Shown here: piece by piece, positions 8,914 to 17,740 of the stretch
Position numbering within the stretch: the stretch's first letter is position 1
Layout: the number at the start of each line of letters is the position of its first letter
Assembly: GCF_002930105.1 (NCBI RefSeq)
Contig: NZ_PJRN01000007.1
Span: 62,001-126,000, forward strand
DNA from: Billgrantia saliphila
GTDB lineage: Bacteria; Pseudomonadota; Gammaproteobacteria; Pseudomonadales; Halomonadaceae
DNA length: 64,000 nucleotides
Direction of reading: 5' to 3'
The notes under the pieces: generated by a model
What the model was told of the DNA's origin: nothing
Database searches by the model: none
Seen by the model: the letters and a program-made list of their open reading frames with translations, nothing else
Translations under genes and position numbers: made by a program

Positions 8914-10325
8914 CGCTGGATCTGCAATCCGTGACGGCGCAACTTGCGCACCACGCTGGGCTGGCTGATACCGAGTCGCTCGGCAATGGCATAGGTGCTG
9001 GGCAGCGTTCGGCAAAGCGCTTCCAGCACACCGCACTCGGCGCGCGCCAGGTAGGCGCTCAGGCCCTCGTCGTCTCCCAGCCTCGGCCCACTTGTCGCTT
9101 CGCCGGTGAGTGCCAGGCTGGGCGCCGTCTCGCTGCTCCCGCCCAGGGTCGGAGAATGAATCAGGTCCCCTGGGCTTGAGAGCCAGGCGCGCTCCAGCCA
9201 GTTCTCCAGCTCTCGCACGTTGCCCGGCCAGTCGCCGCCCATCAGCTCCGACCACACGCTGCCATGCAGCAGCTTGCGCTGACCGTAGCGCTGGTTGAGC
9301 TGTTCGAGACAGGCTTCCGCCAGCACCGGGATGTCCTCGCGGCGCTCGCGTAGCGGTGGCAGCGTCACCGGGATGACGTTGAGCCGGTAGTAGAGATCGA
9401 GGCGGAAGGCGCCCGTCTCCACGCGCCGGGCCAGGTCCTGATTGGTCGCCACCACCAGGCGAAAATCGACCCGCCGCGAGCGGGTATCGCCCAGGCGAGT
9501 GACGCTGCCGTCCTGAATCACCTTGAGCAGCTTGCTCTGCATCGGCAACGGCAGCTCGCCGATCTCGTCGAGGAACAGCGTTCCGCCCTGCGCCTGCTCG
9601 AGAAGCCCGGCCTTGCCCTGCCGGGCCGCACCGCTGAACGCGCCGGGCTGGTAGCCGAACATCTCCGACTCAAACAGGTTCTCGGGGATAGCTGCGCAGT
9701 TGACCTCGACGAAGGGCCCTTGGCGGCGTCGACTCCAGCGATGCAGTTGCCGGGCGAAAGCGGTCTTGCCGACGCCTGACTCGCCCAGCATCAGCACCGT
9801 GGCGTCGGACGGAGCCACGCGCTTGAGCAACAGCGCCAACTCACGCATCACACCGCTGCGCACCCTCAGTTCGTCGAGCGCATCGTCGAGCTGGCCGTCC
9901 TCGGCGGATGCCCCGCCCTGGCTGCGACGCAGATGCTCGTTGAAGCGCTTCTGCAGCAACGTGTATTCGTCCTGCAGCAGCTGCAGGTCGGTGAGGTCAC
10001 GCGAACGGCTGACGATACGCTCGAGCCGGCCATCGACGTAGACGGGATGCGCCTCGGCAATCACTCGTCTTCCCGTGCCCGTGACCTGCATCAGTTGAAC
10101 TGGCCTGCCGGTGCGGATCACCTCCAGAGTGATGGAGGGCTTGAGCACGCCATCCGCCTGAAGCTGCTGCACGGTGGTCGCGGTCAAGCGCTCACGCGAC
10201 ATGCCGTAGACGGCCGCCGCCCCGGGGCTGACGTCCAGCACGCGCCCTTTCCCGTCGACGATGAAGAAGTGATCGTTGGCCGTCTCGACGATGACTTCCA
10301 GAACCTTGCGCTCGATATCGCTCAT
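8910..10325 (-). CDS. Sigma54-dependent transcriptional activator with PAS sensor domain
   Basis: A 471-residue enhancer-binding protein. A PAS domain occupies about residues 8-115 ([20 protein letters not shown]). The AAA+ sigma54-activation domain follows with Walker A GESGVGKT at 181-188, the L1 loop at 228-233, and Walker [15 protein letters not shown]. The C-terminus has a Fis/TyrR-type helix-turn-helix ([22 protein letters not shown]). The L1 loop reads GAFSGA, not the usual GAFTGA. There is no phosphoacceptor receiver domain, so a small ligand probably acts through the PAS domain. The ATG at 10325 is used; the longer open frame upstream lacks homology and would cover the operators. The gene is divergent from the gbuA operon, whose promoter region contains a sigma54 site and two palindromes, so it is very likely that operon's activator. 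Confidence 0.9.
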   Translation of the reverse strand: MSDIERKVLEVIVETANDHFFIVDGKGRVLDVSPGAAAVYGMSRERLTATTVQQLQADGVLKPSITLEVIRTGRPVQLMQVTGTGRRVIAEAHPVYVDGRLERIVSRSRDLTDLQLLQDEYTLLQKRFNEHLRRSQGGASAEDGQLDDALDELRVRSGVMRELALLLKRVAPSDATVLMLGESGVGKTAFARQLHRWSRRRQGPFVEVNCAAIPENLFESEMFGYQPGAFSGAARQGKAGLLEQAQGGTLFLDEIGELPLPMQSKLLKVIQDGSVTRLGDTRSRRVDFRLVVATNQDLARRVETGAFRLDLYYRLNVIPVTLPPLRERREDIPVLAEACLEQLNQRYGQRKLLHGSVWSELMGGDWPGNVRELENWLERAWLSSPGDLIHSPTLGGSSETAPSLALTGEATSGPRLGDDEGLSAYLARAECGVLEALCRTLPSTYAIAERLGISQPSVVRKLRRHGLQIQR

Positions 10326-10353
10326 CGCTCTTACCCGCCATGGACCCCGCAAA

Positions 10354-10369
10354 GATTCAATAATGAATC
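10354..10369. promoter_or_regulatory. Upstream activator site 1 (GATTCA-N4-TGAATC)
   Basis: A perfect 12-of-12 inverted repeat with a 4-nt spacer, 29 nt upstream of the regulator's start codon. Its twin lies exactly 51 bp away. The position suits both activation of the gbuA operon and control of the regulator itself. Confidence 0.7.
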
Positions 10370-10404
10370 GTGATGCATAAGTGTATCGAAATTTGCCCTC
10401 GATT

Positions 10405-10420
10405 GATTCATTTATGAATC
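10405..10420. promoter_or_regulatory. Upstream activator site 2 (GATTCA-N4-TGAATC)
   Basis: The second copy of the same perfect palindrome, centred about 50 bp before the GG of the -24 element at 10462. Paired sites this close upstream are usual for hexamer-forming enhancer-binding proteins. Confidence 0.7.
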
Positions 10421-10460
10421 GATCTAACCCTGCGCCCCGGCCATCCGGCCCGGAACGAGT

Positions 10461-10476
10461 TGGCACGGAACCTGCT
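10461..10476 (+). promoter_or_regulatory. Sigma54 (-24/-12) promoter of the gbuA operon
   Basis: TGGCACGGAACCTGCT matches the consensus TGGCAC-N5-TTGC(A/T) with one change (CTGC for TTGC). The GG at 10462-10463 and GC at 10474-10475 have the required 10-bp spacing. Transcription should begin near 10487, leaving a leader of about 57 nt before the ATG at 10544. Confidence 0.8.
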
Positions 10477-10543
10477 AGATATGGGGTATAGCCCTGCCAA
10501 TCAACTGGCGAGGCCTCCGACGAATGCGACAGGAGAGAAACCC

Positions 10544-11494
10544 ATGGCCGACTACAACCAGCCGCTCGGCGGAAATGAAATGCCCCGTTTCGCCGGCCCC
10601 GCCACGATGATGCGCCTGGCGACCCAGCCCACGGCAGAAGGGCTGGACGTGGCTTTCGTCGGCGTACCGCTGGACATCGCCACCTCCAACCGCCCCGGAA
10701 CACGCCTGGGGCCGCGTCAGATCCGCGACGAATCGCGCATGCTGCGCCCCTACAACATGGCCACCCGTGCCGCGCCGTTCGACAGCCTGCAGGTGGCCGA
10801 CATCGGCGACGTACCGATCAATACCTTCCACCTGCCCAAGACGGTCGACATCATCAGCCGTTTCTACGACGAGGTCCTCGGCCACGGTTGCATCCCGCTC
10901 ACCCTCGGCGGCGACCACCTGATCACCCTGCCGATCCTGCGCGCCATGGCCGCCAGGCACGGGCCGGTGGGTCTGATTCATATCGACGCGCACGCCGACG
11001 TCAACGAGCACATGTTCGGTGAGCCCATCGCCCATGGCACACCGTTTCGTCGCGCTCAGGAAGAGGGGCTGCTGGCACAGGGCAAGGTCGTGCAGATCGG
11101 TCTGCGCGGGACTGGCTACGCCGCCGAGGACTTCGACTGGTGCCGCCAGCAGGGCTTCCGCGTGGTCACCGCCGAGGAGTGCTGGTATCGCTCGCTCGCC
11201 CCCCTGATGGCCGAGGTACGCGAGATGATGGGCGATACGCCGGTCTATATCACCTTCGACATCGACGGACTGGATCCCTCGGTGGCCCCCGGCACCGGCA
11301 CCGTCGAAATGGGCGGCCTGACCTCGGCCCAGGGGCTAGAGATCGTTCGCGGTGCCGCCGGTCTCAACGTCGTCGGCGGCGACCTGGTCGAGGTTTCCCC
11401 TCCCTATGACCCCAGCGGCAACACCGCGCTGATGGGCGCCACGCTGCTCTACGAGATGCTCTGCGTCCTGCCGGGCGTGAAACGGCGTAGCTGA
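10544..11494 (+). CDS. gbuA: Guanidinobutyrase (ureohydrolase/agmatinase family)
   Basis: A 316-residue arginase-superfamily enzyme that should hydrolyse 4-guanidinobutyrate to 4-aminobutyrate and urea with two Mn ions. The metal ligands are all visible: LGGDH near residue 125, HIDAHADVN (D-x-H-x-D) near 150, and [16 protein letters not shown] near 240. The [10 protein letters not shown] segment is typical of guanidino-acid ureohydrolases rather than arginases. The start at 10544 has an AGGAGAG site; the upstream extension in frame overlaps the promoter. It is the first gene after the sigma54 promoter. Agmatinase or guanidinopropionase activity cannot be excluded from sequence, but the decarboxylase and aldehyde dehydrogenase downstream make the guanidinobutyrate assignment the best fit. 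Confidence 0.82.
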   Translation: MADYNQPLGGNEMPRFAGPATMMRLATQPTAEGLDVAFVGVPLDIATSNRPGTRLGPRQIRDESRMLRPYNMATRAAPFDSLQVADIGDVPINTFHLPKTVDIISRFYDEVLGHGCIPLTLGGDHLITLPILRAMAARHGPVGLIHIDAHADVNEHMFGEPIAHGTPFRRAQEEGLLAQGKVVQIGLRGTGYAAEDFDWCRQQGFRVVTAEECWYRSLAPLMAEVREMMGDTPVYITFDIDGLDPSVAPGTGTVEMGGLTSAQGLEIVRGAAGLNVVGGDLVEVSPPYDPSGNTALMGATLLYEMLCVLPGVKRRS

Positions 11495-11546
11495 ACCCGC
11501 TCTTTGCCTACGTTACCCAACGACAATAACCTGTGAGGTCACCTAC

Positions 11547-12929
11547 ATGTCCGCCATCGACACGACACCGGAGAGCCCGGCGAGCAATGGCTCGATGAGT
11601 ACACGCAATCTTCTCAAGTTTCTGATTCCCTCGCTGATCGGGATCAGCCTGTTCCTGATCCCGTTTCAGGTCGGCGACACCATCAATATCGGCATGGGGC
11701 TGATGGCCGACGGGCTCAAGGCGCTGCTCGGCGACGCCCTGCCGGCCATCGCGGTCGCGGTGCTGTGCCTGTCGGTGTTGCTGACCGCCTGGGTCAAGCT
11801 GGCCAAGCCGCAATGGGCCAGCAAGGGCGCGCTGAACGAGATGTTCGATGTCGGCCCGCTCTGGTTCGCCATGCGTGTGCTTGGGGCCGCCTTCGCCCTG
11901 ATGACCTATTTCCAGTTCGGCCCGACCGTGGTGACCGCCGACTTCACCGGCGGCGTGATGCTCAACGACCTCGCCCCGGTGCTGCTGACCTTTTTCTTCT
12001 TCGCCGCGCTGCTGCTGCCCTTTCTGGTCGACTTCGGCTTCATGGAGTTCATCGGCAGCCTGGTGCGCAAGCCGTTTCGCCTGATCTTCGGCCTGCCGGG
12101 TCGCAGCGCCATCGACGCCACCGCCTCGTGGATGGGCTCGGGCACGGTGGGCGTGCTGATCACCACCCAGCAGTACGAGCGCGGTTACTACAACCGCCGC
12201 GAGGCGTCGGTGATCGCCACCAACTTCTCCATCGTGTCGATCGCCTTCGCCCTGCTGGTGACCAGCTTCATCGGCATCAATCATCTGTTCGTACCGTTCT
12301 ACCTGACCGTGGTCGTCGCCGGCTTGATCGCGGCGGTGATCGTGCCGCGCCTGCCACCGCTGTCGCGCAAGCCCGATACCTACTACGAGCCGGTCGGCTG
12401 TCGCCTGGTCGAGGAGGGCACCGGCGAACTGGGCATCTTCCGCTTCAGCCTGATGCAGGCGGTGAACCGGGCCGACAAGGCGCCCGGCCCGCGCGAGCTG
12501 GCACGCATCGCACTGTTCAACGTGGCGGACATCTTCCTGGCGCTGCTGCCACTGGTGATGGCGATCGGGACCGTGGCGCTGATGCTCGCCGAATTTACGC
12601 CGCTGTTCACCTGGCTCTCCTATCCCATGGTGCCGGTACTCGAACTGCTGCGTATCCCCGAGGCCGAAGCCGCCGCCCCGGCCACCCTGGTAGGGTTCGC
12701 CGACATGTTCCTGCCGGCGGTGCTGGCGAACGGCATCGAGAGCGAACTGACCCGCTTCGTGATCGCCTGCCTGTCGCTGACACAGCTGATCTACATGTCG
12801 GAGATCGGTGCTCTGCTGATGAAGTCGAAGATCCCGCTCAAGCTGTGGGAACTGCTGGTCATTTTCCTGCTGCGCACCGCCATTACTCTGCCCGTCATCG
12901 CCTTCATGGCGCATGTATTCTTCTTCTGA
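11547..12929 (+). CDS. YjiH-family membrane protein (nucleoside-recognition/Gate domain)
   Basis: A 460-residue inner-membrane protein with about ten hydrophobic helices. It carries the Gate-domain core LPGRSAIDATASWMGSG followed by VLITTQQYERGYYNRREAS. The family has no firmly established substrate. Here it sits between gbuA (52 nt upstream) and the decarboxylase gene (12 nt downstream), so it is probably the membrane carrier for arginine or a guanidino compound in this pathway. A paralogue with the same core is divergent from the hut operon at 26374-27705, which supports a role in amino-acid transport. The ATG at 11547 follows a GAGGT site. Confidence 0.8.
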   Translation: MSAIDTTPESPASNGSMSTRNLLKFLIPSLIGISLFLIPFQVGDTINIGMGLMADGLKALLGDALPAIAVAVLCLSVLLTAWVKLAKPQWASKGALNEMFDVGPLWFAMRVLGAAFALMTYFQFGPTVVTADFTGGVMLNDLAPVLLTFFFFAALLLPFLVDFGFMEFIGSLVRKPFRLIFGLPGRSAIDATASWMGSGTVGVLITTQQYERGYYNRREASVIATNFSIVSIAFALLVTSFIGINHLFVPFYLTVVVAGLIAAVIVPRLPPLSRKPDTYYEPVGCRLVEEGTGELGIFRFSLMQAVNRADKAPGPRELARIALFNVADIFLALLPLVMAIGTVALMLAEFTPLFTWLSYPMVPVLELLRIPEAEAAAPATLVGFADMFLPAVLANGIESELTRFVIACLSLTQLIYMSEIGALLMKSKIPLKLWELLVIFLLRTAITLPVIAFMAHVFFF

Positions 12930-12941
12930 GGTGCGATCGAC

Positions 12942-14549
12942 ATGACCTGTGCCGAACTGCTGATTCGCCTGCTGCGCGACGCCCATGGCGTGGATACCGT
13001 GTTCGGTATTCCCGGGGTGCATACCGTGGAGCTGTACCGCGGCCTCGAGGAAGGCGGCCTGCGTCACGTCACCCCGCGCCACGAACAGGGCGCGGGTTTC
13101 ATGGCCGACGGTTATGCCCGGGCCACCGGCCGCCCCGGGGTGTGCTTCATCATCACCGGGCCGGGCATGACCAACATCGCCACCGCCATGGGCCAGGCGC
13201 TGGCCGACTCGGTGCCGATGCTGGTGATCTCGAGCGTCAATCGCCGCGATACCCTGGGCCGTGGCCAGGGCCGCCTGCACGAGCTGCCCAGCCAGCAGCA
13301 GCTGCTGGCCGGGCTGGCGCGCTTCAGCCATACCCTGCTCGACCCCACCGCGCTTGCCGAGACCTTGGCACGCGCCTTCGCCGTGTTCCAGGGCGAGCGC
13401 CCCGGCCCCGTGCACATCGAGATTCCCATCGACCTGTTCGATGCTCCCGTCGGGTTGACCGAGCTGCCACCGCCCATACGCCTGTTCCGCCCCGCACCCG
13501 ATCCCGAGGGGCTCGCCCTTGCCGTCGAGTGGCTACATGCGGCCGAACGTCCGCTGCTGCTGCTCGGCGGCGGTTGCGTCGAGGCACCGCAGGCGGCGCG
13601 CACGCTGGTGGAACTCCTCGATGCGCCTACCGTGACCACCATCAACGCCAAGGGCGTGCTGGGTCGCGACCATCCGCTCGACCTGGGCGCCAACGCGGCG
13701 CTGCCCGCCGTGCGCCAACTCGCCCGCGAGGCCGACGTGATCCTGGCCGTGGGTACCGAGCTCGGTGAGACCGACTACGACGTGGTCTTCGACGATGGCT
13801 TCGAGCTGTGCGGACGCCTGATCCGCATCGATATCGACGCCCAGCAACTGGTGCGCAATCAGCATGTGTCGCTCGGCCTGGTGGGCGATGCCGGGCGCAG
13901 CCTGGCGCTGCTGGCCGAACGCTTTCCCGAGCCGCTCAGACGCCGCGGAGCCGAGCGCACCGCCGCCACGCTGGAGGCGCTGGGACTCGAAGACGACCCG
14001 GCCTTCGCCCCCTTCGTGCCGCTCTATGCCGCCCTGCGCGAAGCGCTGCCCGAGGCGATCCTGGTCGGCGATTCCACCGCACCGGTCTATGCCGGCAACC
14101 ACCTGGTCTCACAACCCGCTCCGCGGCGCTATTTCAATGCCTCCACCGGCTACGGCACCCTGGGCTATGGCTTGCCCGCGGCGCTGGGCGCCCAACTGGG
14201 CCAACCGGATCTGCCGGTGGTGGCGCTGGTTGGCGACGGCGGCGTGATGTTCACCCTCTCGGAGCTGGCCACGGCGGTCGAGGAGCACCTGCCGGTGGTG
14301 ATCCTCTTGTGGCACAACCAAGGCTATGAGGAGATCCGCCGCTACATGGACGCCAATGGCGTCGAACGCGTCGGCGTCGACCTTCGCGCGCCCGATTTCC
14401 AGCAGGTCGCACTCGGATTCGGTTGCGCCGCCATTCGCGTGGGCACTCCGGATGAACTCGCCCACGCGCTGACGGCGCGTCAACATGATGCCCCCCTGCT
14501 GATCGAAATCAGCGCCGGCGACTGGCAGAAAGCCGTTGCGACAGCCTAG
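12942..14549 (+). CDS. aruI: 2-Ketoarginine decarboxylase (thiamine-diphosphate enzyme)
   Basis: A 535-residue ThDP enzyme of the acetolactate-synthase superfamily. The N-terminal domain opens GVDTVFGIPGVHTVELYRG and has the catalytic Glu in RHEQGAGFMADGYAR, both close to what I recall of Pseudomonas AruI, which decarboxylates 5-guanidino-2-oxopentanoate to 4-guanidinobutyraldehyde. The C-terminal ThDP/Mg motif is GDGGVMFTLSELATA ending HNQGYEEI. It lacks the FAD-domain signatures and the regulatory-subunit partner of a true acetolactate synthase. The context (guanidinobutyrase and aldehyde dehydrogenase) matches the arginine transaminase pathway. Assignment rests on family memory plus context; a generic ThDP decarboxylase is the fallback. 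Confidence 0.8.
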   Translation: MTCAELLIRLLRDAHGVDTVFGIPGVHTVELYRGLEEGGLRHVTPRHEQGAGFMADGYARATGRPGVCFIITGPGMTNIATAMGQALADSVPMLVISSVNRRDTLGRGQGRLHELPSQQQLLAGLARFSHTLLDPTALAETLARAFAVFQGERPGPVHIEIPIDLFDAPVGLTELPPPIRLFRPAPDPEGLALAVEWLHAAERPLLLLGGGCVEAPQAARTLVELLDAPTVTTINAKGVLGRDHPLDLGANAALPAVRQLAREADVILAVGTELGETDYDVVFDDGFELCGRLIRIDIDAQQLVRNQHVSLGLVGDAGRSLALLAERFPEPLRRRGAERTAATLEALGLEDDPAFAPFVPLYAALREALPEAILVGDSTAPVYAGNHLVSQPAPRRYFNASTGYGTLGYGLPAALGAQLGQPDLPVVALVGDGGVMFTLSELATAVEEHLPVVILLWHNQGYEEIRRYMDANGVERVGVDLRAPDFQQVALGFGCAAIRVGTPDELAHALTARQHDAPLLIEISAGDWQKAVATA

Positions 14550-14588
14550 CGACGACGGCCAATCGCCCTCTCACAGGAATTGAACACC

Positions 14589-16040
14589 ATGCAGCAGCTC
14601 GACCATCAGTTCATCGACAACCGCTGGGTCCCGTCGGCCGGGCAGCGCCGGCTACCGGTGACGAACCCCTATAGCGAAGAGGTGATTGCCGAGGTCACCG
14701 TCGGCGATCCGGCCGATGTCGACAGCGCGGTGGCGGCGGCACGACGCGCCCTACCCGCCTGGCGGGCTCGTTCCGGCGCCGAGCGGGCAGCTTACCTGGA
14801 GGGTTTCGCCGAGGCGTTGACGCGTCGGCGCGACGAATTGATCCGGCTCTCTTCCACCAACAACGGCAAGGTGCTGGCCGAGGCCGGCATCGACCTCGAC
14901 GATGCCATCGCTTGCTATCGCTACTACGCGCATCAGGCCCGTGAGCTCGACCACCGCCAGGGACGACTCGTCGAACTCGAAATGGATGGCGTCGAAGCTC
15001 GCTGCTACCACGATCCGGTGGGCGTGGCCGGGCTGATCACACCGTGGAACTTTCCTCTGGTGACCAGCGCTTGGAAGCTCGCTCCGGCGCTTGCCGCCGG
15101 CTGCACCGTCGTGCTCAAGCCCTCCGAAGTCACGCCGCTGCCGGAGCGCACCTTGGCGGAGATCGCCATCGAGGTCGACCTGCCCGCCGGGGTGCTCAAC
15201 CTGCTCTACGGAGACGGCGAGGGCGTCGGCGCTCCGCTGGCTTCCCATCCTGGTGTCGACAAGGTCTCCTTCACCGGCAGCAACCGGGTCGGCGAGGCGG
15301 TGATGCGCGCCGCCGCCGAGCGCACCGCCGATGTCTCGCTGGAGCTGGGCGGCAAATCGCCCATCCTAGTGATGGAGGACGCCGACCCCGAGCAGGCGGC
15401 CGACTGGGTGATGGCCGGCATCTACTCCAATGCCGGACAGATCTGTTCGGCCACGTCACGGCTGCTGGTCCACGACGCCATCGCCGAGCCGCTCTACGCC
15501 GCGTTGGCCGAACGCATCGATGACCTGACGCTTGGGGATCCGTTGGCCGAGGGCACCGACATGGGCCCGCTCACCAGCGCCCGCCAGCGTGACGTCGTGC
15601 GCGCCTATCTCGCCATCGCCGAGCGTGAAGGACTCTCCGCGGTTCGCGATTCGCGCCATCGCCGGCTTCCCGATAGCGGTTTCTTCGTCGCCCCGACCCT
15701 CTACCGGGACGTGCCGACACAGAGCCGGCTGTGGCGTGAGGAGATCTTCGGTCCTGTTCTCTGCGCACGCAGCGTAGCAAGCGAAGAGGAAGCGATACGC
15801 CAGGCCAACGATAGCGACTTCGGTCTGGCCGCGACGGTCGTCAGTGGCGATGCCGAGCGCGCCCGCCGTATCGGACGCGCCCTTCAGGCCGGCAGCGTGT
15901 GGATCAACGGCGAGCAGCTGGTGCTGCCCGAGACCGGTTGGGGCGGTTTCAAGCGCAGCGGCATCGGGCGCGAACTGGGGCCCTGGGGACTCTCGGCCTA
16001 TCTGGCCGTGAAACACCTGGTTGGTCCCGTCCCGAGTTGA
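14589..16040 (+). CDS. kauB: Aminoaldehyde dehydrogenase, probably 4-guanidinobutyraldehyde dehydrogenase (KauB-like)
   Basis: A 483-residue NAD(P)-dependent aldehyde dehydrogenase that would oxidise 4-guanidinobutyraldehyde to 4-guanidinobutyrate, the substrate of the gbuA product. Motifs are the oxyanion region TPWNFPLVT, the coenzyme loop FTGSNRVGEAV, catalytic Glu in ELGGKSP, and catalytic Cys in NAGQICSATSRLL. The ICSATSRL form is common in betaine/aminoaldehyde dehydrogenases. The ATG at 14589 is preferred to a TTG nine bases upstream that would sit too close to the AGGA site. It is the last gene of the operon and is followed by a strong terminator. Confidence 0.85.
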   Translation: MQQLDHQFIDNRWVPSAGQRRLPVTNPYSEEVIAEVTVGDPADVDSAVAAARRALPAWRARSGAERAAYLEGFAEALTRRRDELIRLSSTNNGKVLAEAGIDLDDAIACYRYYAHQARELDHRQGRLVELEMDGVEARCYHDPVGVAGLITPWNFPLVTSAWKLAPALAAGCTVVLKPSEVTPLPERTLAEIAIEVDLPAGVLNLLYGDGEGVGAPLASHPGVDKVSFTGSNRVGEAVMRAAAERTADVSLELGGKSPILVMEDADPEQAADWVMAGIYSNAGQICSATSRLLVHDAIAEPLYAALAERIDDLTLGDPLAEGTDMGPLTSARQRDVVRAYLAIAEREGLSAVRDSRHRRLPDSGFFVAPTLYRDVPTQSRLWREEIFGPVLCARSVASEEEAIRQANDSDFGLAATVVSGDAERARRIGRALQAGSVWINGEQLVLPETGWGGFKRSGIGRELGPWGLSAYLAVKHLVGPVPS

Positions 16041-16072
16041 CCTGGCCGGACCTGCTTCCGGGCTGTCCGTTT

Positions 16073-16110
16073 GCCGCTTGGCAGGCTCCCGCCAAGCGGC
16101 TGCCCTTTTT
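16073..16110 (+). terminator. Rho-independent terminator of the gbuA-kauB operon
   Basis: GCCGCTTGGC at 16073-16082 pairs perfectly with GCCAAGCGGC at 16091-16100 over an 8-nt loop, followed by TGCCC and five T residues. Confidence 0.85.
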
Positions 16111-16164
16111 ACGCCGGCATGGCGTAGAATCATGCACCGATGCCAGGTATCAAGGAGGACACCG

Positions 16165-16653
16165 ATGATCCGCATTCGCCCCTACCAGCCGGGCGATTGG
16201 CCCGCCATGTGGGACTTCATTGCCCCAGTGCTGCACGCTGGCGACACCTACGCCGTGCCGCAGGATATCGGCGAGTCCGACGCTTACCGCATGTGGGTCG
16301 AGCTGCCTCGAGCCGTGCGCGTGGCGGAGGATACCTCCGGCAACCTGCTGGGAACCTATTTTCTCAAGCCCAACCAGCCAGGCCCCGGCGATCATGTTTG
16401 CAACTGCGGCTATCTAGTGGCCGAAAAGGCGCGCGGCCAGGGCATCGCCAACAAACTCTGCGAGGACTCCCTGCGCGTCGCTCGCGAGCTCGGCTTCACC
16501 GCCATGCAGTACAACATGGTCGTCGCCACCAATGAGGTCGCGATTCGTCAATGGCAGAAGCATGGCTTCGAGATTGTCGGCACCCTGCCCTGCGCCTTCC
16601 GGCACCCGGAACAGGGGTTGGTCGACGCCCATGTCATGTACCGTCTGCTGTAA
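16165..16653 (+). CDS. GNAT-family N-acetyltransferase
   Basis: A 162-residue acetyl-CoA-dependent acyltransferase with a single GNAT domain. The pyrophosphate-binding motif A is VAEKARGQGIANKLCEDSL (R/Q-x-x-G-x-G/A form) near residue 90, and the C-terminal motif B reads AIRQWQKHGFEIVGTLP. The start at 16165 has a strong AAGGAGG site. It stands alone between the operon terminator and the TRAP transporter genes, so the acceptor substrate is unknown. Confidence 0.85.
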   Translation: MIRIRPYQPGDWPAMWDFIAPVLHAGDTYAVPQDIGESDAYRMWVELPRAVRVAEDTSGNLLGTYFLKPNQPGPGDHVCNCGYLVAEKARGQGIANKLCEDSLRVARELGFTAMQYNMVVATNEVAIRQWQKHGFEIVGTLPCAFRHPEQGLVDAHVMYRLL

Positions 16654-16687
16654 AGAAATGCCTGCGCGATTTCAAGGCAATTGACCC

Positions 16688-16730
16688 TGTCGGGTCGGCT
16701 GGGGCATGCTCACAACGGTTTGACCCGACA
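16688..16730. promoter_or_regulatory. 9-bp inverted repeat in the leader of the TRAP operon
   Basis: TGTCGGGTC at 16688-16696 and GACCCGACA at 16722-16730 are exact inverted copies 25 nt apart. The second arm ends just before the AAGGAAAA ribosome site of dctP. It could be a repressor site or, if transcribed, a hairpin that gates translation. Confidence 0.5.
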
Positions 16731-16744
16731 AAGGAAAATTAAAA

Positions 16745-17740
16745 ATGAAGTCGTTCGCACGCCGCACGCTGGCACTTGGCATCTCTCTCGCCCTGGTTTC
16801 CGCTGCCCAGGCAGCCGATTTCGAGGACATGGATCCGATCACCCTGCGCCTGGCCCACGTGGTCAATGAGCAGGACGGGTTTCACATCGCTGCGGTCAAG
16901 TTCCAGGAACTGGTCGCCGAGCGCACCGATGGAGCCATTTCCATCGACATCTATCCCAATGCCTCGCTGGGCGACGAGCGCACCCTGCTCGAGGGCATGC
17001 AGATCGGCACCGTGGACATGGGCGTAATCACCAACGGACCGGTGGCCAACTTCGTCGAGGAGATGGCGGTGTTCGAGCTGCCATTCCTGTTTCCCTCGCC
17101 CGAAGCCGCCTACGAGGTGCTCGACGGCGAGATCGGCCAGGAGCTGCTCGACAAGCTTGGCGACGTCAATCTCAAGGGGCTGGCCTACGCCGAGCGCGGC
17201 TTCCGCAACCTGACCAACAGCGAGCGTCCGGTGACCACCCCGGAGGACCTGGATGGCCTGCGCATCCGCGTGATGGAGAATCCAGTCTACACCGACACCT
17301 TCCGCGAACTCGGCGCCAATGCCATTCCCATGGCCTGGACCGAGGCGCTGACTGCCATGCAGCAGGGCACCATCGACGGCCAGGAGAATCCGGTCAATGT
17401 CATCCACTCGTTCAAGCTCTACGAAACCCAGGATCACATGACCCTGTCGCGCCACACCTACGCCCCGGCGATCTTCGTGATGGGCACGCCAGCCTGGAAC
17501 CAGCTGTCCGAAGAAGCCCAGGACGTACTGGTGGAAGCCGCCCAGGAGGCCGCCGAATACGAGCGCCACATGAACGCCGAGATGGAAGCCGACCAGCTCG
17601 ACGAACTGCGCGCCGCAGGCATGGAGATCGTCGAGGATCCCGACCTCGAAGCCTTCCAGGCCGCCGTTGAACCGGTCTATGAACAGTATGGCGAGCAGTT
17701 CGGCGACTACCTGCCGCGCATCAAGGAGGCGCTGCAGTAA
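16745..17740 (+). CDS. dctP: TRAP transporter solute-binding protein (DctP)
   Basis: A 331-residue periplasmic receptor of a tripartite ATP-independent transporter. The signal peptide is MKSFARRTLALGISLALVS with cleavage after AQA. The mature domain has the DctP pattern: FQELVAERTDGAISIDIYPN and LGDERTLLEGMQIGTVDMG near the N-terminus, and GLRIRVMENPVY followed by PMAWTEALTAMQQGTIDGQENP in the centre. The central Arg in LRIRVMENP usually binds a substrate carboxylate, so an organic acid is likely. It is immediately followed by the two membrane subunits. Confidence 0.9.
   Translation: MKSFARRTLALGISLALVSAAQAADFEDMDPITLRLAHVVNEQDGFHIAAVKFQELVAERTDGAISIDIYPNASLGDERTLLEGMQIGTVDMGVITNGPVANFVEEMAVFELPFLFPSPEAAYEVLDGEIGQELLDKLGDVNLKGLAYAERGFRNLTNSERPVTTPEDLDGLRIRVMENPVYTDTFRELGANAIPMAWTEALTAMQQGTIDGQENPVNVIHSFKLYETQDHMTLSRHTYAPAIFVMGTPAWNQLSEEAQDVLVEAAQEAAEYERHMNAEMEADQLDELRAAGMEIVEDPDLEAFQAAVEPVYEQYGEQFGDYLPRIKEALQ

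Noticed and set aside
10421..10543. Guanidine riboswitch before gbuA
   Set aside because: I looked for paired hairpins with conserved ACGR or GGN loops in the leader and saw none; the leader is short and the sigma54 promoter explains the region.
12942..14549. Acetolactate synthase large subunit
   Set aside because: No small subunit follows, and the N-terminal sequence and neighbours fit 2-ketoarginine decarboxylase better.
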